The notes under the pieces were generated by a model. It saw only the letters and a list, made by a program, of their open reading frames with translations, was not told the DNA's origin and made no database searches. 64,000 nt of DNA from JAXGXT01 sp040772665 (GTDB lineage: Bacteria; Bacillota; Clostridia; Lachnospirales; Anaerotignaceae), in NCBI GenBank assembly GCA_040772665.1, contig JAXGXT010000001.1:124001-188000 (forward strand), in the 5' to 3' direction. Shown piece after piece: positions 33,107-43,088 of the stretch (position 1 is the stretch's first letter; each line of letters starts with the position of its first letter). The position numbers were made by a program, and so were the translations under genes.

Positions 33107-34387
33107 TTAAGAAACTTTCTTCTTTTTTCTTCTGTCACGTTTAAGAGGCTCCCTATTTTCGTTGTAAACATAAATAGGCTCACTTTTTCCGTTTACACAG
33201 TCAGGGGTGATAATACACTTTTCTATAGTCATATCACTTGGAATTTCATACATAACCTTGTTTATAAAACCTTCAACAATGGCACGTAAACCTCTTGCTC
33301 CCGTTCCCCTTGATATGGCCTGTTTTGCAATTTCTCTAAGTGCCTCTTCTTCAAACTCCAAAATAACATTATCAAGCTCAAAAAGATATTGATATTGTTT
33401 TGTAAGAGAGTTTTTAGGCTCTGTAAGAATTTTTACAAGCTCATCCTCTGACAAAGCACTAAGGCTTACAGCAACAGGAAGTCTGCCTACAAACTCGGCA
33501 ATCAAACCATATTTAATTAAATCTTGAGGCTGAAGATTTCTTAAAAGATCATCATAGTTTTTGTCATTTTTACTTGTAACCTTTGCCCCAAAACCTATAA
33601 CCTTTTCACCCATTCGATTTTCAATAATCTTTTCAATGCCGCCGAAAGCTCCGCCGCAAATAAAAAGTATATTTGAAGTGTCAATTTGTATAAGGTCTTG
33701 ATGAGGATGCTTTCTTCCTCCTTGAGGCGGGACAGACGCAACAGTTCCCTCAAGTATTTTAAGCAAAGCCTGCTGAACTCCCTCACCGCTTACATCACGT
33801 GTAATTGAAGGGTTTTCACTTTTTTTGGTTATCTTGTCAATTTCGTCTATATATACAATGCCTCTTTCAGCTCTTTCAATATCATAGTCGGCCGCTTGAA
33901 TAAGCTTTAGAAGAATGTTTTCAACATCTTCTCCAACATATCCAGCCTCTGTAAGAGTTGTTGCATCAGCAATGGCAAAAGGCACATTCAAAAGCCTTGC
34001 AAGGGTTTGAGCAAGAAGTGTTTTTCCCACTCCTGTAGGCCCCACAATAAGTATATTGCTTTTTTGAAGCTCAACGTCATCAGGCTTTCTTTCCGTTGCA
34101 ATTCTTTTATAATGGTTATAAACCGCAACCGATAATACTCTTTTGGCATTTTCCTGACCAACCACATATTCATCTAAAATCGCTTTTATCTCTTTTGGCT
34201 TCGGCAACCCCAATGCACCGCTTAAATCTTCATCTTCAAGTTCATCAATAATTATGTCTGCACAAAGATCAACACATTCATCACATATAAACACATCAGG
34301 CCCTGCAATAAGCTTTTTAACCATTTCTTGAGGTTTGCCGCAAAAAGAGCATTTAAGCTGTTTTTTATCCTCTGATTTTGACGCCAT
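33107..34387 (-). CDS. clpX: ClpX, ATP-dependent protease specificity subunit
   Basis: A 426-residue AAA+ unfoldase that feeds proteins to ClpP. The zinc-binding domain has Cys13, Cys16, Cys35 and Cys38. Walker A is GPTGVGKT near residue 117, Walker B is IVYIDEIDKI near 180, and the pore-loop GYVGEDVE and the IGF-type ClpP loop (IGFGAKV) are present. It starts 15 bp after clpP in a tig-clpP-clpX block with a common direction. Confidence 0.98.
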   Translation of the reverse strand: MASKSEDKKQLKCSFCGKPQEMVKKLIAGPDVFICDECVDLCADIIIDELEDEDLSGALGLPKPKEIKAILDEYVVGQENAKRVLSVAVYNHYKRIATERKPDDVELQKSNILIVGPTGVGKTLLAQTLARLLNVPFAIADATTLTEAGYVGEDVENILLKLIQAADYDIERAERGIVYIDEIDKITKKSENPSITRDVSGEGVQQALLKILEGTVASVPPQGGRKHPHQDLIQIDTSNILFICGGAFGGIEKIIENRMGEKVIGFGAKVTSKNDKNYDDLLRNLQPQDLIKYGLIAEFVGRLPVAVSLSALSEDELVKILTEPKNSLTKQYQYLFELDNVILEFEEEALREIAKQAISRGTGARGLRAIVEGFINKVMYEIPSDMTIEKCIITPDCVNGKSEPIYVYNENREPLKRDRRKKKKVS

Positions 34388-34402
34388 TAATTCATCTCCT
34401 TG

Positions 34403-34990
34403 TTAAGCATTGGGCTTTTCAATTACAGCATCTATAATGCCGTATTCTTTCGCCTCTGCCGCTGACATATAATTGTCACGCTCCGTATCCCTTACTAATT
34501 CTTCATAAGTTCTGCCTGTGTTTTGGGCAAGCATTTCGTTTAATTTTTTCTTGGTTTTAAGAATATTTTCTGCGGCAATCTGGATTTCCGTAGCTTGACC
34601 CCTTGCTCCGCCTGAAGGCTGATGAATCATAATTTGCGAATTGGGAAGTGCAAAACGCTTGCCCTTTGCGCCGCCCGCAAGAAGAAAAGCACCCATGCTT
34701 GCAGCTGAACCAATGCAGATTGTCGAAACATCCGGCTTGATATACTGCATTGTGTCATAAATAGCCATTCCTGCTGTTACGGAGCCGCCGGGGCTATTTA
34801 TGTAGAGATTGATATCCTTATCAGGATCTTCGGCTGCAAGAAAAAGAAGCTGTGCAACCACAATGTTTGCAGAAACGTCATGCACTTCTTCACCGAGAAA
34901 AATAATTCTGTCTTTTAAAAGCCTTGAGTATATATCGTAAGATCTTTCGCCTCGGCTTGATTGTTCAATTACATAAGGTACTAAACTCAT
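34403..34990 (-). CDS. clpP: ClpP protease
   Basis: A 195-residue serine protease subunit. The catalytic triad is Ser98 (GSAASMG), His123 (MIHQPSGG) and Asp172. The N-terminus MSLVPYVIEQSSRGERSYDIY is standard. It lies 50 bp after tig and 15 bp before clpX, an arrangement that matches the conserved tig-clpP-clpX order. Confidence 0.98.
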   Translation of the reverse strand: MSLVPYVIEQSSRGERSYDIYSRLLKDRIIFLGEEVHDVSANIVVAQLLFLAAEDPDKDINLYINSPGGSVTAGMAIYDTMQYIKPDVSTICIGSAASMGAFLLAGGAKGKRFALPNSQIMIHQPSGGARGQATEIQIAAENILKTKKKLNEMLAQNTGRTYEELVRDTERDNYMSAAEAKEYGIIDAVIEKPNA

Positions 34991-35040
34991 ACATAAAACC
35001 TCCTTTGTAAAATTTCATTTATAAAATTTCCGATTTAAAA

Positions 35041-36342
35041 TTATTCTGCCTTTGCTTCTGTAAGAACTGCTGTTTCTTCCATAAATTTAAGAGCCTTCTG
35101 AACTAAAATGTCCTCTTTAATGTTTTTCTTGTCTTCATCTTTAAAAATCTCAATAACTCTTTCAGCTGTAAGACCATAACCCTTAGCTATGTTTTCAATT
35201 TCTTCATTAAATTCTTCATCTGTTACAGTAAGACCTTCTTCTTTTGCAACCTGCTCAAGAACAAGCCTTGCCTGAACGCTTTTTTCAGCAGATTCTTTAA
35301 ATGTATCTCTTATTCCTTCAGGGGTTGTGCCTAAATACTGACAGTAAACTTCAAGGGAAAGACCTTGTCTTGAAATATTAGCTGAAAATTCTTGAACCAT
35401 CTGGTCAATTTTTGCTTCATACATAGCCTGTGGAATGTCCATCTGTGCATTTTTAACAGCTATATCAAGTATTTTATCTCCTTGAATCTGCTTTGCGTTT
35501 GCCTTTGTGCCCTCTTCAAGTTTAGCCACAATACTTGCTTTATATTCATCCATAGTTTCAAAATCCGAAACATCCTGTGCAAATTCATCATTAAGCTCAG
35601 GAAGCTCTTTCTCGCTTATGCCTTTAACTTCTACAGCAAAAACAGCATCTTTTCCGGAAAGGTCTTCTGAATGATATTCTTCAGGGAATTTAACATTAAC
35701 ATCAAATTTATCTCCGATTAAATGTCCTACAATCTGTTCTTCAAAACCGTCAATAAATGCGTGTGAACCTAAAACTAAATCATGGCTTTCACTTGTGCCG
35801 CCCTCAAAAGCAACTCCGTCAACGCTTCCTGCATAGCTTATTGTTACAGTGTCGCCATCTTTAGCTGCTCTGTCTTCAACAGCTATAATTCTTGCATTTT
35901 GCTCTCTTACTTTTGTAAGCTCAGCTTCAATAGCCTCTTCTGAAACTGTGTCGTCTTCTTTTTCAACTTCAATGCCCTTATATTGTCCAAGTGTTACCTC
36001 AGGCTTAACAGCAACGCTAACTTCAAACGTAACACCTTCTTCTTTGCTTATCACAGGTGCATCTATTTCAGGTCTTGCAACAACTTCAAGCTTAAGTTCT
36101 TCAACTGCTTTTTCATACTCTGTGTTAAGAATAAAGTTAACAGCATCATCATAAAAGATTTCAGAGCCAAACTGGCTTTCAATCAATTTTCTTGGTGCTT
36201 TGCCTTTTCTAAATCCGGGAAGAGAGATACTGTTTTTTGCTTTGTTGTATGCATACTTCATGCCTTCTTCAAGCATTTCAGGACCTGCCTGAAATGTAAA
36301 TTTAACGATATTATTTTCATTGCTTATAACCTTTGCATTCAT
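35041..36342 (-). CDS. tig: Trigger factor
   Basis: A 433-residue ribosome-bound chaperone. The ribosome-docking signature is GFRKGKAPRKLIE near residue 44. An FKBP-type prolyl isomerase domain spans about 150-245 (GDTVTISYAGSVDGVAFEGG), and a long helical chaperone region reaches the C-terminus. AAGGAGGAA lies just upstream of the ATG at 36342. First gene of the tig-clpP-clpX block. Confidence 0.97.
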   Translation of the reverse strand: MNAKVISNENNIVKFTFQAGPEMLEEGMKYAYNKAKNSISLPGFRKGKAPRKLIESQFGSEIFYDDAVNFILNTEYEKAVEELKLEVVARPEIDAPVISKEEGVTFEVSVAVKPEVTLGQYKGIEVEKEDDTVSEEAIEAELTKVREQNARIIAVEDRAAKDGDTVTISYAGSVDGVAFEGGTSESHDLVLGSHAFIDGFEEQIVGHLIGDKFDVNVKFPEEYHSEDLSGKDAVFAVEVKGISEKELPELNDEFAQDVSDFETMDEYKASIVAKLEEGTKANAKQIQGDKILDIAVKNAQMDIPQAMYEAKIDQMVQEFSANISRQGLSLEVYCQYLGTTPEGIRDTFKESAEKSVQARLVLEQVAKEEGLTVTDEEFNEEIENIAKGYGLTAERVIEIFKDEDKKNIKEDILVQKALKFMEETAVLTEAKAE

Positions 36343-36536
36343 TTGTGAATTTCCTCCTTAAAATATGGGGTTTCTTAAATTATTCGACTTAAAATTTATT
36401 TATGGGTAATGTAAAATGCCCAAACTTGTCTTTTTTTAAGACGGCTTGTTGTCTGCTATCTATATTTGTTTCCTACTGCATAGCTAACGGTTATTATATC
36501 ATATGAAGTTTTTAAAATCCAGCGTAATTTACGATT

Positions 36537-36818
36537 TCAAAGAATTTCTATGTCTGCTTTTTCGACAATTGCATCTGTATTGGCTTCAATGAAATTCAGC
36601 ACATTATCTATTATGCTGTTGGCATGACTAACCTGATTTGTAACACAGGCAAAACCAATCACCGCCGTCTTATGAACATCCTGAAAATCCACCTCTGCCA
36701 CAGAAACATTAAACTTGTGTCTGATTTTATCAATAAGACTTTTAACAACCATTCTTTTTTCTTTTAAGGAGTTTACCCACTCTGCATGCAAAGTAACTTC
36801 ACAAGTACCAACTATCAC
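36537..36818 (-). CDS. DUF503 (YlxP-like) protein
   Basis: A 93-residue protein of the DUF503 family, related to YlxP of Bacillus, whose genes often sit with rbfA; a ribosome-associated role has been suggested but not shown. The GTG at 36818 is chosen because GGAGGGG lies six bases upstream and because family members open as MIVGTCEVTLHAEW followed by SLKEKRMVVKSL, exactly as read here. A GTG at 36839 would give an extra seven residues that the family lacks. It stands alone between the tRNA cluster and tig. Confidence 0.88.
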   Translation of the reverse strand: MIVGTCEVTLHAEWVNSLKEKRMVVKSLIDKIRHKFNVSVAEVDFQDVHKTAVIGFACVTNQVSHANSIIDNVLNFIEANTDAIVEKADIEIL

Positions 36819-36954
36819 GCCGTACCCCTCCATTCCCACAGCCTATCTATACATTAATACGAAAAAAAATTAAATAAGTTTCAAAATATTAAAAAATTTA
36901 AATCGGTGCTGCTATGCACCGCAGCCTTGAAGTCTTAATTCTTCAAATATAACG

Positions 36955-36990
36955 AAAAAAGAAGCTAATTTTATAAAATCAGCTTCTTTT
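36955..36990 (-). terminator. Terminator of the Leu-Phe-Gly tRNA cluster
   Basis: AAGAAGCT pairs with AGCTTCTT and the inner ATTTT/AAAAT extends the stem; a T-run follows on the minus strand, directly after tRNA-Gly. Confidence 0.85.
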
Positions 36991-36994
36991 ACTA

Positions 36995-37066
36995 AGCGCG
37001 AAACGAGATTCGAACTCGCGGCCCTCGCCTTGGCAAGGCGATGCTCTACCACTGAGCCATTCGCGC
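36995..37066 (-). tRNA. tRNA-Gly (GCC)
   Basis: A 72-nt cloverleaf with acceptor GCGCGAA/TTCGCGC, anticodon GCC in loop TTGCCAA, and GTTCGAATC T-arm. No CCA is encoded. Confidence 0.97.
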
Positions 37067-37077
37067 ATATTTTAAAA

Positions 37078-37153
<76 letters not shown>

Positions 37154-37199
37154 AAAATTTTAACTTAGAACAAATTTTTAAACATCTTGTTTAAAAACG

Positions 37200-37283
37200 T
37201 GCCCGAGACCGGAATCGAACCGGTACGAGTGTTACCCCGCAGGATTTTAAGTCCTGTGCGTCTGCCAATTCCGCCACTCGGGC
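37200..37283 (-). tRNA. tRNA-Leu (TAA)
   Basis: Class II tRNA with a long variable arm, acceptor GCCCGAG/CTCGGGC and anticodon TAA in loop CTTAAAA. No CCA is encoded. First tRNA of the cluster. Confidence 0.97.
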
Positions 37284-37314
37284 TTACAAGGTTTTGCACT
37301 TAAACCGCTTATAT

Positions 37315-37343
37315 ATAATAACAAATTTTATTTTACTTGTCAA
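37315..37343 (-). promoter_or_regulatory. Promoter of the tRNA cluster
   Basis: TTGACA, 17-bp spacer, TATTAT on the minus strand, 31 bp before tRNA-Leu. Confidence 0.7.
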
Positions 37344-37431
37344 TATAAAAATTGCAAATTCTTTATGTTCAATTTTAATATCGCAATAACTATATTTAAA
37401 GCCGAATAAAACCATAAAATATAACATTACA

Positions 37432-37476
37432 GGGTTTTGGCAAAGCCCAAGATTTTCTTGAGTTTTGCCAAAACAC
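37432..37476. repeat. Long-stem hairpin after the PadR operon
   Basis: GTTTTGGCAAA and TTTGCCAAAAC flank an inner CCAAGA/TCTTGA pairing, about 18 bp in all. The GGCAAAGCCCAAG stretch matches the hairpin array at 6.18 kb. It may end the PadR operon transcript, but no U-run is present. Confidence 0.6.
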
Positions 37477-37501
37477 ACTGCCTTGTCTTTTAAAAGCTCT
37501 G

Positions 37502-38062
37502 TCAGTAAAAATAGCTTTTCAATATTCCCAATTCTTTGCCTTCGCTGTCTTTTCCGTAAACCTTAAAATCACGGGGATATAAATCTTCATCAGAAAGCTT
37601 TTCCACTTCCTTGCAGAAAAATCCATCCTTAACCGCCGCTTCAACCTCAAAATAAGCTTCTCTTGGATTTTCACCATAGCCATACACATTTACAAAAACA
37701 ACCTCTGGGTCATAAACTCTTCCAAGCACAAGTCCGTCGGAGTGATATAAAACCATAACATCAGCACGTTCATAAGGCTCTCTGTATCCTGTTTCCCCGG
37801 CTCCAAGCCCCCAAAGAGAAAACATTTTTCTTTCAGCCGTAACAATTGAAAGTCCATCACCAATACGCCCAACAATAACAACCTTGTTTCCCTCTGCTTT
37901 ATGTTTAAGAAAAATCTCTTCCGAAGGTCCATATCTTAAACCTCTTTCATAGGCATGAAACACCCCCTCGGGTGTAAAAAACCTTTCCATTGTTCTCATA
38001 TAGAAAAATGTCAGAAAAAAAATTAAAAGAATATAAATAATTGTTTGCCGCTTTCTGCTCAT
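37502..38062 (-). CDS. Small membrane-anchored protein of unknown function
   Basis: A 186-residue protein with one N-terminal membrane helix (about residues 7-23, IIYILLIFFLTFFYM) and an extracytoplasmic domain. I do not recognise the domain. Its position, overlapping the HAAS-type gene by 4 bp in a PadR-led operon, suggests that it is regulated together with them and may act in the same envelope process. Confidence 0.75.
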   Translation of the reverse strand: MSRKRQTIIYILLIFFLTFFYMRTMERFFTPEGVFHAYERGLRYGPSEEIFLKHKAEGNKVVIVGRIGDGLSIVTAERKMFSLWGLGAGETGYREPYERADVMVLYHSDGLVLGRVYDPEVVFVNVYGYGENPREAYFEVEAAVKDGFFCKEVEKLSDEDLYPRDFKVYGKDSEGKELGILKSYFY

Positions 38063-38766
38063 TCTATTTCCTCCTTTGGAAGAACTATTTCAAAACCCGT
38101 ATCTCCGCTTTCATTTTCATACTTTAAAATAAGCCTTTTTGCGTCAGAAGGAAAATCCCTCAAATAGCTTTGGTGCCTGCTGTAATATCCTGCACCGCTG
38201 CTGCCGCTGCCGTTATATCTGTTCCCATCTTCGTCATAAAATCCATTTATCCCAAAATTCCTCTTTATGCCGTATGAAAATGGGTTTGTCAAAGTTCCGT
38301 ATCTTACCTCCATTGTTCCGTCCTTGTAATATCTGATTTCATCAATAAAAATATACTTATCATAAGATTTATCCCACTTATCAATTTTAACCTCATAAAT
38401 CATTTCACTATCGGTCTTTTGATAATAAGAATCAAAAACAGAAAATATTGTAAGCATAGTAAAATTAAAAGCAGGAATAAGGCACAAAACAATAAAAATC
38501 AAAGCAATTCCCCTTGAAATTCTCCAAATCCATCCAAGAAAAGGTTTATGCTCCTTGTTTAATTCAATACCTATTTCTTCGGGATTACCCATGTTTTCCA
38601 CAACAGTCTTTATTGCAACTTCATCCTCCATGCCCTCTGAAACAAACTCCTCATACATATCCTCCATATGTTCAAGAATTTCCTGCCTTATATCCCAGTG
38701 GTCATATTTAAACTTGACATTTTTAAGAACAATGTCAATAAACTCATTCCATTCAAACCGATTCAT
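38059..38766 (-). CDS. HAAS-domain membrane protein
   Basis: A 235-residue protein. The first 80 residues (WNEFIDIVLKNVKFKYDHWDIR, EILEHMEDMYEEFVSEGM, ENMGNPEEIG) match the HAAS/DUF1700-like helical domain that is commonly encoded next to PadR regulators. One or two membrane helices lie at about 85-125, and a Gly/Tyr-rich extracytoplasmic region follows. Such proteins are thought to relay envelope signals, without known chemistry. It lies 5 bp after padR. Confidence 0.82.
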   Translation of the reverse strand: MNRFEWNEFIDIVLKNVKFKYDHWDIRQEILEHMEDMYEEFVSEGMEDEVAIKTVVENMGNPEEIGIELNKEHKPFLGWIWRISRGIALIFIVLCLIPAFNFTMLTIFSVFDSYYQKTDSEMIYEVKIDKWDKSYDKYIFIDEIRYYKDGTMEVRYGTLTNPFSYGIKRNFGINGFYDEDGNRYNGSGSSGAGYYSRHQSYLRDFPSDAKRLILKYENESGDTGFEIVLPKEEIE

Positions 38767-38771
38767 ATAGC

Positions 38772-39098
38772 TTACCCCCCGATAACATTATTAACGGAAA
38801 CCGTAAATTCCCTCCAACGCTCCTTTTTATAAGCCAGTTGCTTTCTTCCCTCATAAGTTATCTTGTAATACTTTCTCTCCTTGCCGCTTTCACCTTTTTC
38901 CCTGTAAGATTTTATAAGGTTTTGATTTTCCATTTTATGAAGAACAGGATATAAAGTGCCCTCTTTAAAACGAAATGTGCTGTCACTTTTTTTCTCAATT
39001 TCTTTTATCATCTGATAACCATAAAAATCTTCTTTTTCCAAAATAGAAAGTATCATTAAAATTGTGCTTCCCCCAATAAGACCTTTATCAAAATCCAT
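38772..39098 (-). CDS. PadR-family transcriptional regulator
   Basis: A 108-residue winged-helix regulator. The opening KGLIGGSTILMILSILEKEDFYGYQMIKEIEK and the wing segment FKEGTLYPVLHKMENQNLI are diagnostic of PadR. It is a short PadR-s2-type protein that ends soon after the domain. In known cases PadR represses the genes beside it and responds to toxic compounds; here it likely controls the HAAS and membrane protein genes downstream. GGAGG lies nine bases before the ATG. Confidence 0.92.
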   Translation of the reverse strand: MDFDKGLIGGSTILMILSILEKEDFYGYQMIKEIEKKSDSTFRFKEGTLYPVLHKMENQNLIKSYREKGESGKERKYYKITYEGRKQLAYKKERWREFTVSVNNVIGG

Positions 39099-39254
39099 AG
39101 AAAATCCTCCTGTCTAAATAATTAAATTATAATACAAGAAACTTTAGCAAACCGTCTCATTCAAAAAAGAGGCAGTCTATGCAAAATCAATGTTTGTATT
39201 TATTTTACAACAAGCTTTCTAAACTTATTTAAATATATATTTTTAATCAAAGTT

Positions 39255-39294
39255 ATTATACCACAATTATACATAGATAGTCGAGGTATGTAAA
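39255..39294 (-). promoter_or_regulatory. Overlapping promoters of the PadR operon
   Basis: TTTACA, 17-bp spacer, TATAAT (39266-39294), with a second extended -10, TGG-TATAAT, 11 bp further on (39255-39263). The ACATA/TATGT inverted pair across this region is a possible PadR operator. Confidence 0.55.
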
Positions 39295-39312
39295 TATATT
39301 TTTGAAAACAAA

Positions 39313-39342
39313 AAAGACACAAATCATTTGATTTATGTCTTT
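39313..39342 (-). terminator. Terminator of the 16S-tRNA-Tyr unit
   Basis: A 14-bp stem with one mismatch (AAAGACA and TGTCTTT at its base), 2-nt loop and T-run on the minus strand, 4 bp beyond tRNA-Tyr. Confidence 0.85.
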
Positions 39343-39345
39343 AAA

Positions 39346-39428
39346 TGGATGGGGAAGGATTCGAACCTTCGAAGCATATATGCAGCGGAGTTACAGTCCG
39401 GCCCCTTTGGCCACTCGGGAACCCATCC
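39346..39428 (-). tRNA. tRNA-Tyr (GTA)
   Basis: Class II tRNA with long variable arm, acceptor GGATGGG/CCCATCC, anticodon GTA in loop CTGTAAC. No CCA is encoded. It lies directly after the 16S processing stem in the same transcript. Confidence 0.96.
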
Positions 39429-39447
39429 GTGTAAAAATTACACTTGG

Positions 39448-39476
39448 CTGAACCCTGAAAAATGAATAACGATTTA
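39448..39476 (-). other. 3' strand of the 16S processing stem
   Basis: These 29 bases are complementary, with two mismatches, to 41159-41187 in the 16S leader. The two arms bracket only the 16S gene and would form the stem cut by RNase III. Confidence 0.8.
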
Positions 39477-39493
39477 TTAAACCTTAGTCTCCA

Positions 39494-41033
<1,540 letters not shown>

Positions 41034-41158
41034 AAAGTTTTTCCTTTGTCAGTTTAAATCTGACTTGCAGTTTTTTCAAACTGCCTTTTTTGTTACTCCG
41101 TATTACTAATTTAGTTATGAACCGAAGTTCTAACTTAGAATTAACTATGGGTTTAGTT

Positions 41159-41187
41159 TAAATCGTTATTCATTTTTCAAAGTTCAG
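41159..41187 (-). other. 5' strand of the 16S processing stem
   Basis: Pairs with 39448-39476 as described there; located in the 160-nt leader between the rRNA promoter and the 16S 5' end. Confidence 0.8.
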
Positions 41188-41200
41188 CAGTGCAAAATTT

Positions 41201-41229
41201 ATTATAGCAACGACTATGACAATTGTCAA
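41201..41229 (-). promoter_or_regulatory. 16S rRNA promoter
   Basis: Consensus TTGACA, 17-bp spacer and consensus TATAAT on the minus strand. It is the strongest promoter match in the window. Confidence 0.9.
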
Positions 41230-41255
41230 CACCTTTTTTAAAATAATTTTATTTT

Positions 41256-41981
41256 TCACTCCATTATTTTTTCAAACACCTTGCCAATGCTTTCTTGAAT
41301 AAAGATATCCGCCGAATTATCAATGTTTGTGCTGCCTTTATTAATTAAAACCAGCTTGTTCCCCTTGTAATAATTTATAAGCCCTGCCGCAGGATAAACA
41401 TTAAGGCTTGTTCCTCCCACAATTAAAATATCCGCCTTAGATATATATTCAACAGCTTTTTTCAAAACCTCATCATCAAGACTTTCCTCATAAAGAACAA
41501 CATCAGGCCTTACAACACCGCCGCAATGAGAGCATTTTGTTACCCCCTGACTTTTTGTAACATATTCAAGGTCATATTCTTTTCCGCATTTAAGGCAATA
41601 GTTTCTATACAATGTTCCATGAAGCTCCAAAACATTTTCGCTTCCAGCCTTCCTGTGCAAATCATCTATATTTTGTGTAATAACCGCCTTTAACTTTCCT
41701 TCTTTTTCAAGACTTGCAAGTGCGCTGTGGGCAGAATTAGGTTTTGCGTTTGGATAAAGAAGATATTTTTTATAATAATCAAAAAAGACCTCTTTATTGT
41801 TCATAAAAAAACTGTGGCTTAAAATAACCTCAGGGCTTACACCATATTCATTTATGGTTTTAAAAACGCCTTCTTCCCCTCTGAAATCAGGTATTCCGCT
41901 TTCTGTGGAAACTCCTGCTCCGCCAAAAAAAACAATATTACTGCTTTCATCAATCCATTTTTTTAATTTTTCAATACTCAT
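41256..41981 (-). CDS. cobB: Sirtuin NAD-dependent protein deacylase
   Basis: A 241-residue Sir2-family enzyme that removes acyl groups from lysine using NAD. FFGGAGVSTESGIPDFRG (about 18-35) is the NAD-binding loop, TQNIDDLHRKAG near 103 follows, His in LELHGTLYRNYC is the base, and four zinc cysteines occur as CLKCG and CSHCG. The ATG at 41981 is chosen because GGCGGTG lies just upstream and the family opens this way; an in-frame ATG at 41999 has no ribosome binding site. Divergent from the 57-residue gene. Confidence 0.92.
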   Translation of the reverse strand: MSIEKLKKWIDESSNIVFFGGAGVSTESGIPDFRGEEGVFKTINEYGVSPEVILSHSFFMNNKEVFFDYYKKYLLYPNAKPNSAHSALASLEKEGKLKAVITQNIDDLHRKAGSENVLELHGTLYRNYCLKCGKEYDLEYVTKSQGVTKCSHCGGVVRPDVVLYEESLDDEVLKKAVEYISKADILIVGGTSLNVYPAAGLINYYKGNKLVLINKGSTNIDNSADIFIQESIGKVFEKIME

Positions 41982-42008
41982 ATTTTTCACCGCCGTCATA
42001 TATTTTTT

Positions 42009-42023
42009 GCATAAATTTTATGC
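42009..42023. repeat. 15-bp palindrome between cobB and the small gene
   Basis: GCATAAA-t-TTTATGC in the 88-bp divergent region. It may be an operator; its first half also resembles a GCATA -35 of the forespore sigma factors, with CATAACTA 18 bp further on. Confidence 0.45.
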
Positions 42024-42069
42024 TTTTTACACATAACTATAATAAATATCTTTTTTGAGGTGATTAATT

Positions 42070-42243
42070 ATGTCCAAACAATTTCCAAGCGTCTATAACC
42101 TTATTGATGAAGACCCTGTTTCAAGAAAATACTTCAACAGCCTTCCCACTCAAGTTAGAACAAACATAGAAGATAACGCAAGAAAAATAACAACTTTTGA
42201 AGCAATGAAGTCCTATGCTCAATCAATAATGAAAAAGTCTTAA
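42070..42243 (+). CDS. 57-residue conserved-type small protein
   Basis: A short gene with a strong GAGGTGATT ribosome binding site before ATG at 42070 and a TAA at 42241-42243. It is hydrophilic and charged, with no membrane segment or signal. The pattern FPSVYNLIDEDP, then YFNSLPTQVR, then FEAMKSYAQ resembles a small protein type that I recall from other clostridial genomes, without a known function. It is on the opposite strand to its neighbours. Confidence 0.75.
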   Translation: MSKQFPSVYNLIDEDPVSRKYFNSLPTQVRTNIEDNARKITTFEAMKSYAQSIMKKS

Positions 42244-42284
42244 TCTTTTAAACCAGGCTGAAATCCATAACATCAGCCTGAACT

Positions 42285-43088
42285 CTACATAAACAACTCA
42301 ATTTCTGCCCTTCTTGTAAAGGTTTTTTCCAAATCTTCCTTATGAAATAAATATCCCTCATCATCATAATATTTTGCCTCTACGGGGCATTTTTTTATGC
42401 AGGCACCGCACTTTATACAAATTCCGGTATATTCAAAAGGATTCTCCTTAGGAATAGAACCCATGGGGCAAACTTGAGAACAAATTCCACAGTATGTACA
42501 GCTTTCCTTAGTTTTTGGCTTAACCTTTTTAATGTCTATAAATTTCCCCTCATTATCAAGGGGTTTGTAGTATTCTGACGGATTTTCCCCTTTGATATAA
42601 AACTCTTCAAAACTCCTGCTTTCTATCTTTTCAGCAATGGTTTTTCCAAAGCCTTCCGCAATCTTTATATCTTCGCTGTCAGGTCTGCCTGCACCCAAAA
42701 TTTTTGAAAATGAATGTTCACCAACAAAAGCGGCGGCACCAACAACCTTAAAATTTTTGTTTGCAAGAATTGTTTTAAGCTCCATAAGAGCATTGTCAAA
42801 ATTTCTGTTACCAAAAAGCACAACAGGAACAGCAAGGGCAGTTTCACCCTTTATTGTGTCCATAAATTTAAGAAGAACATTGGGAACTCTCCCTGCATAA
42901 ACAGGCACTGCAAAAACAACCAAATCCTCTGATGTAAAATGATAATCCTTTTCACGGTTTTTTGGAGGTGTGAAATCTATGGTTTTAAATTCAGCAAATA
43001 ACTCGCCGGCAATTGTTTTTCCTATGGTTTCTGAAACCTTTTTTGTTGTTCCTGTTGGGCTAAAATACATTGCATAAACATTTTTCAT
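42285..43088 (-). CDS. EFR1-type flavodoxin-ferredoxin protein
   Basis: A 267-residue fusion of a flavodoxin-like domain and a double-cluster ferredoxin domain. The FMN phosphate loop is SPTGTTKK (about 10-17). Two [4Fe-4S] motifs follow near the C-terminus: CTYCGICSQVCP and CIKCGACIKKCP. It probably moves electrons between low-potential donors and an unknown partner in the cytoplasm. Its ATG overlaps the end of the MATE gene by 4 bp, so the two are co-translated. Confidence 0.92.
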   Translation of the reverse strand: MKNVYAMYFSPTGTTKKVSETIGKTIAGELFAEFKTIDFTPPKNREKDYHFTSEDLVVFAVPVYAGRVPNVLLKFMDTIKGETALAVPVVLFGNRNFDNALMELKTILANKNFKVVGAAAFVGEHSFSKILGAGRPDSEDIKIAEGFGKTIAEKIESRSFEEFYIKGENPSEYYKPLDNEGKFIDIKKVKPKTKESCTYCGICSQVCPMGSIPKENPFEYTGICIKCGACIKKCPVEAKYYDDEGYLFHKEDLEKTFTRRAEIELFM

